Assembly: GCA_900772495.1 (NCBI GenBank)
Contig: CAAHEJ010000076.1
Location: 1-15,141, forward strand
Length of the DNA: 15,141 nucleotides
DNA from: an uncultured Campylobacter sp.
GTDB taxonomy: Bacteria; Campylobacterota; Campylobacteria; Campylobacterales; Campylobacteraceae
Direction: 5' to 3'
This document shows positions 6,585-13,109 of the stretch, one piece after another (position 1 is the first letter of the stretch; each line of letters begins with the position of its first letter). Below the pieces are notes generated by a model. That model did no database searches and was not told the origin of the DNA. It was given only the letters and a program-made list of their open reading frames with translations. The position numbers and the translations under genes were made by a program.

Positions 6585-6660
6585 CGTGGATTGCCACGCT
6601 GTTTTTGTAAAAACGGCTCTCAATGACGAGTAAGCAAGCGGACTTTGCACGCCGTTTTTT
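6585..6660 (+). repeat. Structured repeat with nested hairpins
   Basis: GGATTGCCACGC (6588-6599) and CAATGACGAG (6621-6630) are the two ends expected of a GGATTGCC...CAATGACG repeat, with a T/A-rich insert between. Nested pairings are visible: CGTGG (6585-6589) with CCACG (6594-6598); GCTGTTTTT (6598-6606) with AAAAACGGC (6609-6617); and AAAAACGGC again with GCCGTTTTT (6651-6659), a perfect 9-bp alternative that ends in a T run. The last could act as a terminator or attenuator before the antiporter promoter. It lacks the marks of a tRNA. Confidence 0.45.
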
Positions 6661-6670
6661 AAAACAAAAC

Positions 6671-6700
6671 TTGACATTACAAAGGCAATTTGTGTAAAAT
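6671..6700 (+). promoter_or_regulatory. Promoter of the antiporter-trmA unit
   Basis: TTGACA (6671-6676), a perfect -35 hexamer, is followed after 18 bases by TAAAAT (6695-6700) with TG just upstream. The promoter sits directly after the structured repeat. The leader then contains a run of 14 A (6716-6729). Confidence 0.55.
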
Positions 6701-6715
6701 TCACGCGTTTTTGTT

Positions 6716-6729
6716 AAAAAAAAAAAAAA
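6716..6729 (+). repeat. Run of 14 A in the antiporter leader
   Basis: Fourteen consecutive A residues lie between the promoter and the start codon. A run this long is prone to slippage in replication and transcription. It does not lie in a reading frame, so it could change expression but not the protein. Confidence 0.8.
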
Positions 6730-6762
6730 CACAAGGCAAAACAAGCTTAAATTCAAGGACAA

Positions 6763-8631
6763 ATGATGAAATTCCTGTGTATCTTACTCTTGCCGCTCGC
6801 ACTTTTGGCGAATTCGCCCGAGCAAAATGCCCAAATTTTCGGCGCTTTCACGCTTTTACCACCCTTTATCGCTATCGTGCTGGCTTTTGTAACCAAAGAT
6901 GTCATTTTGTCGCTCTTTTTAGGGGCGATGAGCGGCACTTTTATGCTCGCCCTTGTGAGTAATGGCTATGGCGCAAGCGAACTCATAGGCGCGCAAAACG
7001 CCGCCCAAGCTCTTGCCGACACGCTTAACAACGCCACGCAAAGTTTAGGCACAACCCAAGCCCTTGAAAGTGCAGGCAAAACAAACGCCCAAATTCAAGG
7101 CGACACAAACGCGCTCGCCCTACTCTACCACTCCGCTGTCGGCGCATTTACGGGCTTTATCTCGCGTGTGCTGCACTCTATGGCAAGCACGGGCAACGCT
7201 GGCGTCATCTTGCAAGTGCTTACTATCGGCGGTGTAGTCGCTCTCATCACCAAAAACGGCGGCACAAAAGCCGTTGCGCTGTGGCTTTCGCGCAAGGCAA
7301 GGCAGGCTAAAAGCTCGCAGTTTGCCACTTGGCTGATGGGCGTTTTTGTGTTTTTTGATGATTATGCGAACTCGCTCATAGTAGGACCCATTATGCGCCC
7401 TGTTACTGATAAATTCAAGGTTAGCCGCGAAAAACTCGCCTTTATAATGGACGCTACGGCTGCGCCCATAGCTGGACTTGCTATCATCTCCACTTGGATA
7501 GGGCTTGAACTAAGTTTAATCCGCGCTGGATATGATTTGATAGAGCCTAGCGTGTTTGAGCGGCTGAATTTAGCCCGTGATAACATTAACGCCTTTGCGA
7601 TTTTTGTCGAAACTCTGCCCTATCGCTTTTACAACCTTTTTATGCTGATTTTTGTGCTGCTTACGATTTATATGGGGCGTGAGTTTGGACCTATGTTAAA
7701 AGCCGAGCAAAAGGCGCGCAAGGGCGAATTCTCACAAGGATATCAAAGGCTTGACAATATCGAGGACAAACTTTTAGAGCCAAAGGAAAACATAGCCTTA
7801 AAGGCGCGAAATGCTATTGTGCCGCTGTTTGTGCTGGTTGTTTTTGCTTTCATCGGCTTTTATTTTAACGGCTACAACAATATCACCGATACCGCTACAA
7901 AGGCACTTATAGACGCTTCACCACTTAGCTTTTACGCTCTGCGTGAGACTTTTGGAGCGTCAAGTGCGTCTGTGGTGCTGTTTCAAGCGGCTTTGCTCGC
8001 AAGCATAGTGGCGATAGTGATGGCGGCTTGGGGTAAGATTTTTGCGGTGAAAGAAGGCATAGCCGTGTGGATGCAAGGCTGGCGGACGATGATAATGACC
8101 GTTATCATCTTGCTTTGCGCTTGGAGTTTGGCTTCGACTATCAAGGATTTAGGCACTTCGCGCTATCTCATCGAGCTTTTAAGCGACAAAAAACCGCTGT
8201 TTGCGCTGGCTGGTGCTGTCTTTTTGCTCGCTTCTGTTATATCCTTTGCCACAGGCACAAGCTACGGCACAATGGGCATTTTAATGCCCCTTACCATTCC
8301 GCTTGCCGCTGCTGTGGGCGTTTATAACGAACTAGCGGGCGCGGAGCTGCACCATTATATGATTATCAACATTTCAGCCGTGCTTACGGGGGCGATTTTT
8401 GGCGACCACTGCTCGCCCATCTCCGATACTACCATACTTTCATCGATGGGTAGCCGTTGCGATTTGCTCGCTCATGTCAAAACACAAATGCCTTATGCGC
8501 TTTTTGTGTGCGCCATAAGCCTTGTTTTTGGGTATTTGAGCGTATCTTTGGGGCTAAATGTATGGGCTAGCCTTGCTTTGGGCGTGGTAGCGATGATGGT
8601 GCTTTTGCGCCTTGTCGGCAAAAAAGTGTGA
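6763..8631 (+). CDS. NhaC-family Na+/H+ antiporter
   Basis: 622 residues, strongly hydrophobic, with about a dozen membrane segments. Family marks are FFDDYANSLIVGPIMRPV (Asp199/Asp200) and GDHCSPISDTTILSSMGS (from Gly547), the repeated acidic/polar re-entrant sites of the NhaC-type Na_H_antiporter family. It should exchange Na+ (or another cation or substrate) for protons in the inner membrane; some relatives carry organic substrates, so the ion is inferred. The N-terminus (MMKFLCILLLPLALLANSPEQ) looks like a cleavable signal peptide before the first core helix, and residues about 65-125 form a long polar Ala/Asn/Gln/Thr-rich loop. Two ATGs are adjacent (6763 and 6766); AAGGA at 6755-6759 spaces better to the second. 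trmA follows after 4 bp, so the two are probably co-transcribed. Confidence 0.88.
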   Translation: MMKFLCILLLPLALLANSPEQNAQIFGAFTLLPPFIAIVLAFVTKDVILSLFLGAMSGTFMLALVSNGYGASELIGAQNAAQALADTLNNATQSLGTTQALESAGKTNAQIQGDTNALALLYHSAVGAFTGFISRVLHSMASTGNAGVILQVLTIGGVVALITKNGGTKAVALWLSRKARQAKSSQFATWLMGVFVFFDDYANSLIVGPIMRPVTDKFKVSREKLAFIMDATAAPIAGLAIISTWIGLELSLIRAGYDLIEPSVFERLNLARDNINAFAIFVETLPYRFYNLFMLIFVLLTIYMGREFGPMLKAEQKARKGEFSQGYQRLDNIEDKLLEPKENIALKARNAIVPLFVLVVFAFIGFYFNGYNNITDTATKALIDASPLSFYALRETFGASSASVVLFQAALLASIVAIVMAAWGKIFAVKEGIAVWMQGWRTMIMTVIILLCAWSLASTIKDLGTSRYLIELLSDKKPLFALAGAVFLLASVISFATGTSYGTMGILMPLTIPLAAAVGVYNELAGAELHHYMIINISAVLTGAIFGDHCSPISDTTILSSMGSRCDLLAHVKTQMPYALFVCAISLVFGYLSVSLGLNVWASLALGVVAMMVLLRLVGKKV

Positions 8632-8635
8632 ATTT

Positions 8636-9706
8636 ATGCCCGAAAACTTAAATTTATGCGCCTTTGATGAGAAAATCAAGCTCGCCAAAGCCCTTTTTAG
8701 CGACTTTAAAGGCGAGTTTGAGTGCTTTTCATCGCCGCTTAAATGCTACCGCACGCGGGCTGAATTGAGCTTTTTTAGGGACGAGCAAGGCTTGCATTTT
8801 GCTATGTTTGACGCAAAAAGCAAGCATAAATTCATCATAAAACGCTTTGAAATCGCCGTTTTGCCCATACAAAATGCGATGAGTGCTTTGTTAGATGAGT
8901 TAAATTCGCGCCCTACTCTTGCTTTTAAACTTTTTGGGGCTGAATTTTTAGCCACAAAGGACGATTTAAGCATTACTTTGCTTTATCATACCGACATAAA
9001 TTCCCTAAAAAACGAGCTTTGTGCCTTACAAAAAAGGCTAAAAATTCATCTCATCGCAAGAAGCAAGGGCAAAAAGCTTGTTTTTGGGGACGAAAACTTG
9101 CTCCAACGCCTAAATATCAACGGACAAGAGTTTTTGTATGAATTCAACAACGATTGTTTTGTCCAACCAAACACCGCCATAAATGAAAAGATGATAAAAT
9201 GGGCGCTTGATAAGATTGCCACACAAGAAAGAGCCGATTTGTGCGAGCTTTATTGCGGTTATGGTAACTTTACCTTGCCTTTATCAAGGCTTTTTAGGCG
9301 CGTTTTAGCGACTGAAATTTCCAAAACAAACACACACTTTGCCCGCCTTAACGCCGCAGCAAACAAAACGCACAACACAAGCTTTGTCCGCCTTTCAAGC
9401 AGCGAGCTAGCAGAAGCTTTAAGCGGCGTGCGTGAGTTTTACCGCTTAAAAGAACTTAACATAAATTTGAGCGAATTTAACTTTTCGCACATTTTCATCG
9501 ACCCGCCAAGGGCTGGGCTTGATGAGAGTGTGCGGGCGTTTGTGGCTGAGTTTGGGCATATCATTTACATTTCGTGCAACCCGCAAAGTTTAAGGCGCGA
9601 TTTAAACACACTTTTAAAAACGCATAAAATTTTGCATTTTGCGCTTTTTGACCAATTTGCCACAACAGAGCATTTAGAATGTGGCGTGATTTTAGGCAAA
9701 ATTTGA
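8636..9706 (+). CDS. trmA: TrmA-type uracil-5-methyltransferase
   Basis: 356 residues from the ATG at 8636 (E. coli TrmA has 366). The enzyme methylates C5 of U54 in the T-loop of tRNA using S-adenosylmethionine. Motifs in order: CFVQPNTAINEKM, the SAM-binding LCELYCGYGNFTLPL, the motif FIDPPRAGLDESV, the nucleophile Cys314 in YISCNPQSLRRDL, and the base Glu345 in TTEHLECGVIL. There is no N-terminal TRAM domain or Fe-S Cys cluster, which separates it from RlmC/RlmD types. The frame can be extended to TTG at 8612, overlapping the antiporter, but the ATG four bases after that stop fits family length. No clear ribosome site precedes it, so translation may depend on coupling to the antiporter gene. 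tRNA is the likely target; rRNA activity cannot be excluded from sequence. Confidence 0.92.
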   Translation: MPENLNLCAFDEKIKLAKALFSDFKGEFECFSSPLKCYRTRAELSFFRDEQGLHFAMFDAKSKHKFIIKRFEIAVLPIQNAMSALLDELNSRPTLAFKLFGAEFLATKDDLSITLLYHTDINSLKNELCALQKRLKIHLIARSKGKKLVFGDENLLQRLNINGQEFLYEFNNDCFVQPNTAINEKMIKWALDKIATQERADLCELYCGYGNFTLPLSRLFRRVLATEISKTNTHFARLNAAANKTHNTSFVRLSSSELAEALSGVREFYRLKELNINLSEFNFSHIFIDPPRAGLDESVRAFVAEFGHIIYISCNPQSLRRDLNTLLKTHKILHFALFDQFATTEHLECGVILGKI

Positions 9707-9733
9707 CACATAAGGGCTAAATTTGTGTATAAT
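9703..9733 (+). promoter_or_regulatory. Promoter of the threonine dehydratase gene
   Basis: TTGACA (9703-9708) overlaps the trmA stop codon, and TATAAT (9728-9733) follows after 19 bases, slightly longer than ideal. AAGGG at 9790-9794 is the ribosome site. The predicted leader is about 60 bases with no obvious attenuator peptide. Confidence 0.55.
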
Positions 9734-9800
9734 AGCGTTTTATTTTTGAGTAAAATTTAGCCAAAAAGGCAAGTTGCGATAAATTTAATAAGGGCAAACG

Positions 9801-11024
9801 ATGAAAGATAAGATGATAGAGCTTAACAAAATCTACCAAGCCAAACAAAAAATCAGCGATTTTGTGCTTAAAACCCCGCTCACGCACTCGCATTTTTTAA
9901 GCGAGTTGTGCGGCAAACAGGTGTTTTTGAAAAACGAAAATTTGCAAATTACGGGCGCATATAAAATCCGCGGAGCTTACAACAAGATAGCCAGCCTAAG
10001 CAAAGACGAGCAAAAGCGCGGTGTCATCGCAGCTAGTGCAGGAAATCACGCGCAAGGCGTGGCTATATCGGCAAAGAATTTTGGCATAAACGCTACTATC
10101 GTAATGCCAGAATCCACGCCCCTTTTAAAAGTCAGCGCAACAAGGGCTTTGGGTGCAGAAGTCATCTTAAAGGGCGATAATTTCGATGAAGCCTACACCT
10201 TTGCCACTGAATTTGCCAAAGAAAAGGGGCTTGTCTTTATACACCCCTTTGAAGATGAGTTTGTAATGGCAGGACAAGGCACGCTAATGCTTGAAATGCT
10301 CGATGAAGTGGCGGATTTGGATATGATTTTAGTGCCTGTTGGCGGTGGTGGGCTAATCAGCGGCGTAGCAAGTGCGGCAAAGCAAATAAACCCCGACATA
10401 AAAGTCGTAGGCATTAGCGCAAAGGGCGCACCAGCAATGTTTGAGAGCTTTCACGCCAAAAAGGTGCAAAACTCAAAGTCCGTCCGCACCATAGCTGATG
10501 GTATCGCCGTGCGAGACGCTGACCCGATAAATTTAAACATTATCTTGCAAAATGTCGATGAATTCGTGCAAGTTGATGATGAAGAAATCGCAAACGCCGT
10601 GCTTTTCTTGCTCGAAAAGCACAAAATCATAGTTGAAGGCGCAGGCGCAGCACCTGTGGCGGCTTTGTTACATAAAAAGATTGATTTTAAGGGCGTTAAA
10701 AAGATAGGCATTATATTAAGTGGCGGAAATATCGATGTCCAAATGCTCAATATCATCATCGAAAAAGGCTTATACAAGGCTCACCGCAAAATGCACATCA
10801 ATGTAACGCTCATAGATAAGCCCGGCGCCCTACTTTCGCTCACCAACAGCCTAAAAGCCGCGAACGCAAATATCATCAAAATCGACTACGACAGGTTTTC
10901 CACCGCTTTGGATTATGGGGACGCGATGATTTCTATCACGCTTGAAACCAAAGGCAAAGAGCATCAAGAGCAGGTGCGTAAAATCCTGCATTCAAAGGGC
11001 TTTAAATTCAGCGAGAGTGTGTGA
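9801..11024 (+). CDS. ilvA: Threonine dehydratase with C-terminal ACT domain
   Basis: 407 residues. A fold-type II PLP enzyme that deaminates threonine (often also serine) to 2-oxobutyrate and ammonia in the cytoplasm. The PLP lysine is Lys55 in ITGAYKIRGAYNK; the SAGNHAQG loop follows at about 77-84; the phosphate-binding glycine loop is VGGGGLISG (from Val180); LSGGNID lies near 310. A single ACT domain fills about residues 330-405 (INVTLIDKPGALLSL onward), the architecture of the shorter class often named ilvA or tdcB, unlike E. coli biosynthetic IlvA, which is about 514 residues with a double ACT-like region. It may therefore serve isoleucine synthesis or amino-acid catabolism; Campylobacter uses serine as a major carbon source through a separate SdaA enzyme. 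No other branched-chain genes are adjacent. The ACT domain suggests allosteric control. Confidence 0.93.
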   Translation: MKDKMIELNKIYQAKQKISDFVLKTPLTHSHFLSELCGKQVFLKNENLQITGAYKIRGAYNKIASLSKDEQKRGVIAASAGNHAQGVAISAKNFGINATIVMPESTPLLKVSATRALGAEVILKGDNFDEAYTFATEFAKEKGLVFIHPFEDEFVMAGQGTLMLEMLDEVADLDMILVPVGGGGLISGVASAAKQINPDIKVVGISAKGAPAMFESFHAKKVQNSKSVRTIADGIAVRDADPINLNIILQNVDEFVQVDDEEIANAVLFLLEKHKIIVEGAGAAPVAALLHKKIDFKGVKKIGIILSGGNIDVQMLNIIIEKGLYKAHRKMHINVTLIDKPGALLSLTNSLKAANANIIKIDYDRFSTALDYGDAMISITLETKGKEHQEQVRKILHSKGFKFSESV

Positions 11025-11042
11025 GAAAGGCAAAAAATACAA

Positions 11043-11132
11043 ATGAAAACCCAAAGCAAACTCATTGTTTATGAAAACAGCAACATAGAAGCAATAATCC
11101 AAAACGAAACGCTAATGCTTTGTTTGCGATAA
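11043..11132 (+). pseudogene. 29-codon remnant resembling a RhuM-type N-terminus
   Basis: A short frame starts at ATG 11043, 18 bases after the dehydratase stop, and encodes MKTQSKLIVYENSNIEAI, then IQNETLMLCLR, before a TAA. The pattern 'I-V-Y, then N-I-E, then N-E-T-L-x-L' is what I associate with the first 30 residues of RhuM-family virulence-type proteins (usually ...ETVWLTQ...), which run to about 300 residues. Here the frame breaks just where the conserved WLTQ would stand, and nothing of the rest follows. It is best read as a decayed gene start. An expressed 29-residue peptide, or chance, are the alternatives. Confidence 0.35.
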
Positions 11133-11148
11133 AGCAAAAGGCTTTTTT
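11131..11148 (+). terminator. Possible terminator after the dehydratase gene
   Basis: AAAGC (11131-11135) and GCTTT (11141-11145) flank a 5-base loop and are followed by TTT. The stem is short. It is the only T-tailed hairpin between the dehydratase and the transporter gene. Confidence 0.35.
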
Positions 11149-11239
11149 GATAAAAATTCTAAATTTAAAAAATTCTCAAATATCCAAAACTCAAATTTTG
11201 CATTTAAACTTGCAAAATTTATCAAAATTCATCATTTTA

Positions 11240-11268
11240 TGCTACAATCGCGGCTAAAATTCAAAGGA
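11240..11268 (+). promoter_or_regulatory. Promoter and ribosome site of the DMT transporter
   Basis: TGCTACAAT (11240-11248) is an extended -10 box, and AAAGGA (11263-11268) lies six bases before GTG at 11275. The -10 lies inside the longer open frame that begins at ATG 11239, which argues that the GTG is the real start. Confidence 0.55.
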
Positions 11269-11274
11269 CAAATC

Positions 11275-12159
11275 GTGGCTTATCTTGTTTTCGTTACTTT
11301 TTTGTGGGCGTTTTCATTTCCCTTAATCGGCTATTTCATTAGCGGACAAATGGACAGCTTTTTTGCGGCGTTTTTTCGTGTGTTTTTAGCGTTTTTGGTG
11401 TTTTTGCCCTTTTTGAATTGGCGCGTGTCAAACGCCTTAAAAGTCCAGCTGATGAGCATCGGCGCACTGCAAATAGGCATAATGTATCTTTTTTATTACT
11501 ACTCATTTTTGTATTTAACCGTGAGCGAGGTTGCCCTTTTTACCATTTTCACGCCCTTTTATGTGAGCCTTGTTTATGATTTTTTCGCGCGCCGTTTTCG
11601 TCCGCTTTATCTTATCAGCATTAGCCTGTGCGTGTTTGGAGCGTTTATCATCAAATTTGGCGCGATAAATTCACACTTTTTAACAGGCTTTTTGCTCATA
11701 CAAATGGCGAATTTAGCCTTTGGTACGGGGCAAAGCCTTTATAAAATCGTGCTTGAATACCACTCTATCCCTAGCCAACGTAGCATTTTTGGGTATTTTC
11801 ACTTAGGCGCAGCACTCATCACCGCACTAGCCTTTTTTACTATCGGCGACACGCAAAATCTCCCCGAAAATACTTCATCTTGGATAGTGCTGTTTTATCT
11901 AGGGCTTGTGGCAAGCGGGCTTGGATACTTTATGTGGAACAAAGGCGCGACACTTGTGGATAGTGGCATTTTAGCTATAATGAACAACGCCTTAATCCCC
12001 GCAGCCATCATCGCTAACGCCCTTTTAGTCGCTCTTTTCTTCCCCGAAAAAAGCGTGGAATTTAGCACCGCAGAATGTGTGAAAATCACGCTTGGCACTT
12101 TGATAATGTTTTTTTCATTGTGGCTACACTATAAAATCATCAAGCGATACGAAAGATAA
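11275..12159 (+). CDS. EamA/DMT-superfamily transporter
   Basis: 294 residues from GTG 11275. The earlier in-frame ATG at 11239 is disfavoured because the -10 box would lie within the coding region and because it would place charged residues before the first helix, which is normally at the very N-terminus. The protein has about ten hydrophobic segments in two related halves, as in EamA (DUF6) drug/metabolite transporters. Visible marks are FLWAFSFPLIGYFISG at the first helix, YYYSFLYLTVSEVALFT in the first half, and VASGLGYFMWNKGATLVDSGILAIMNNALIP in split form in the second half, near residues 215-250. It probably exports a metabolite across the inner membrane; the substrate cannot be told. 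It is transcribed alone. Confidence 0.88.
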   Translation: MAYLVFVTFLWAFSFPLIGYFISGQMDSFFAAFFRVFLAFLVFLPFLNWRVSNALKVQLMSIGALQIGIMYLFYYYSFLYLTVSEVALFTIFTPFYVSLVYDFFARRFRPLYLISISLCVFGAFIIKFGAINSHFLTGFLLIQMANLAFGTGQSLYKIVLEYHSIPSQRSIFGYFHLGAALITALAFFTIGDTQNLPENTSSWIVLFYLGLVASGLGYFMWNKGATLVDSGILAIMNNALIPAAIIANALLVALFFPEKSVEFSTAECVKITLGTLIMFFSLWLHYKIIKRYER

Positions 12160-12222
12160 GTATGTGCTTTTTAAGATATTCACCAAATTTGGCTTTTAAT
12201 CAGCTTTTAAACTTTAAAATTT

Positions 12223-12256
12223 TATAATACTAAATTTAAGAGCAAAATTTTAAGGA
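12223..12256 (+). promoter_or_regulatory. Promoter of the DUF2018-to-hemA operon
   Basis: TATAAT (12223-12228) sits 33 bases before the start codon; AAGGA (12252-12256) is the ribosome site. Since later junctions in the operon are only a few bases wide, this may be the main promoter for all four genes. Confidence 0.55.
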
Positions 12257-12261
12257 TAAAA

Positions 12262-12525
12262 ATGGATATTTTCGATGAAATTTTGAGTGCGAGCCCCAAA
12301 GAGAAGTTTTTTCAAATGTTACAGCACGCAAATGCTGGTTCTGTTGAGTTGGTGATAGGAAAATTCATCAAAGAGCATATCGCTTTGCGTGAATTTGTGG
12401 AGAGCAAGGGTTTAAGTGAGGCGGAATTTGAGGATTTTAAGGGCGAAAATAGCGCGCTTTTTGAGGAAAGACTCAATGATTATTTTATCGGGCTTACCGC
12501 TGAAATTTTAGGAAATGAGGGCTGA
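12262..12525 (+). CDS. DUF2018 family protein (HP0242-like)
   Basis: An 87-residue acidic, all-helical protein with no signal peptide. Its length, composition and its place just upstream of an exported protein, polyprenyl synthase and hemA match the H. pylori HP0242 / C. jejuni Cj0539 family (DUF2018). HP0242 is known for a knotted (pseudoknotted) homodimer of intertwined helices; its biochemical role is not established. The visible helical stretches are MDIFDEILSASPKEKFFQML, SVELVIGKFIKEHIALREF, and SEAEFEDFKGENSALFEERL followed by a final helix. The next gene begins two bases after the stop, so translation is likely coupled. Confidence 0.75.
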   Translation: MDIFDEILSASPKEKFFQMLQHANAGSVELVIGKFIKEHIALREFVESKGLSEAEFEDFKGENSALFEERLNDYFIGLTAEILGNEG

Positions 12526-12527
12526 AT

Positions 12528-13097
12528 TTGAGAGCTTTTGTAGCGTTTTTTGTCGTTGTGGGGCTGATGAGCGGAGCGCAGCCTACTTTTGAGCACACTT
12601 ATGAGTTTGTCCTTGAAAAAGATGAAAGGGCAAGCGTTGAGATTACCGAACTAGGATATGAGAATCAAAAGCAAAATTTTGACTTTTATTGGACGCTTTT
12701 TGATACAAATAAAATCGTCATACACACTAAATTTAGGCGTTTTCCGCGTCAGTTTGTGCTGTCGATGAAACGCAACTTAAACTGGGCGACACAAACTTTA
12801 ATCCCTGATTATACGAATCCAAATATCGATAGAGCACGGCTAATCCTTGAATTTAGCGACTTTAACGAGGGTGAGGCTAAATTTAAAATTTACATTGAAG
12901 ACAAGGACGCAAGGCTCAATGTGGCGTTTTTAGACCCTAACAAAACGCCGCTAAAACCGCCCTTTGCGCCACAAAATAACAAATTCGTGCCTGCCATCAT
13001 CTTTGGCGTGGAGCAAAACTACTCACTTGGGCGCAGACCGAGCATAGAGCGGCAAATGGGGCTTCAAATCAGTGGCGATTACAACGCAAGCAACTAA
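12528..13097 (+). CDS. Exported protein of unknown function, TTG start
   Basis: 189 residues. The TTG start is supported by GAGGG (12517-12521) six bases upstream, by the 2-base gap to the previous stop, and because it begins a signal peptide (MRAFVAFFVVVGLMSGA, cut probably after SGA or near it). No upstream ATG is available. The mature protein is rich in aromatic and charged residues, mostly beta-strand in pattern (YEFVLEKDERASVEITELGY; KIVIHTKF; ARLILEFSDF; AKFKIYIEDKDARLNVAFL), and ends with a GRRPSIERQMGLQISG segment. It has no Cys, so no disulfide or lipid anchor. By position it equals the 'exporting protein' between the DUF2018 gene and the prenyl synthase in C. jejuni (Cj0540, from memory). 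A periplasmic location is inferred; the role is unknown. Confidence 0.78.
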   Translation: MRAFVAFFVVVGLMSGAQPTFEHTYEFVLEKDERASVEITELGYENQKQNFDFYWTLFDTNKIVIHTKFRRFPRQFVLSMKRNLNWATQTLIPDYTNPNIDRARLILEFSDFNEGEAKFKIYIEDKDARLNVAFLDPNKTPLKPPFAPQNNKFVPAIIFGVEQNYSLGRRPSIERQMGLQISGDYNASN

Positions 13098-13109
13098 TAA
13101 GGATAAAAA

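Noticed and set aside
6585..6660. tRNA-like cloverleaf in the structured spacer
   Set aside because: No acceptor stem of seven pairs, no T-loop sequence and no anticodon arm could be fitted; the pairings are those of nested palindromic repeats.
6690..6962. 90-codon plus-strand frame across the antiporter start
   Set aside because: It runs through the A14 tract and overlaps the antiporter in another frame; it has no ribosome site and no recognisable content.
8067..8327. 86-codon plus-strand frame inside the antiporter
   Set aside because: Out of frame with a convincing membrane protein and rich in His/Arg/Cys in a random-looking way.
11239..11274. ATG start for the DMT transporter 12 codons upstream
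   Set aside because: It contains the extended -10 box and the ribosome site that serve GTG 11275.
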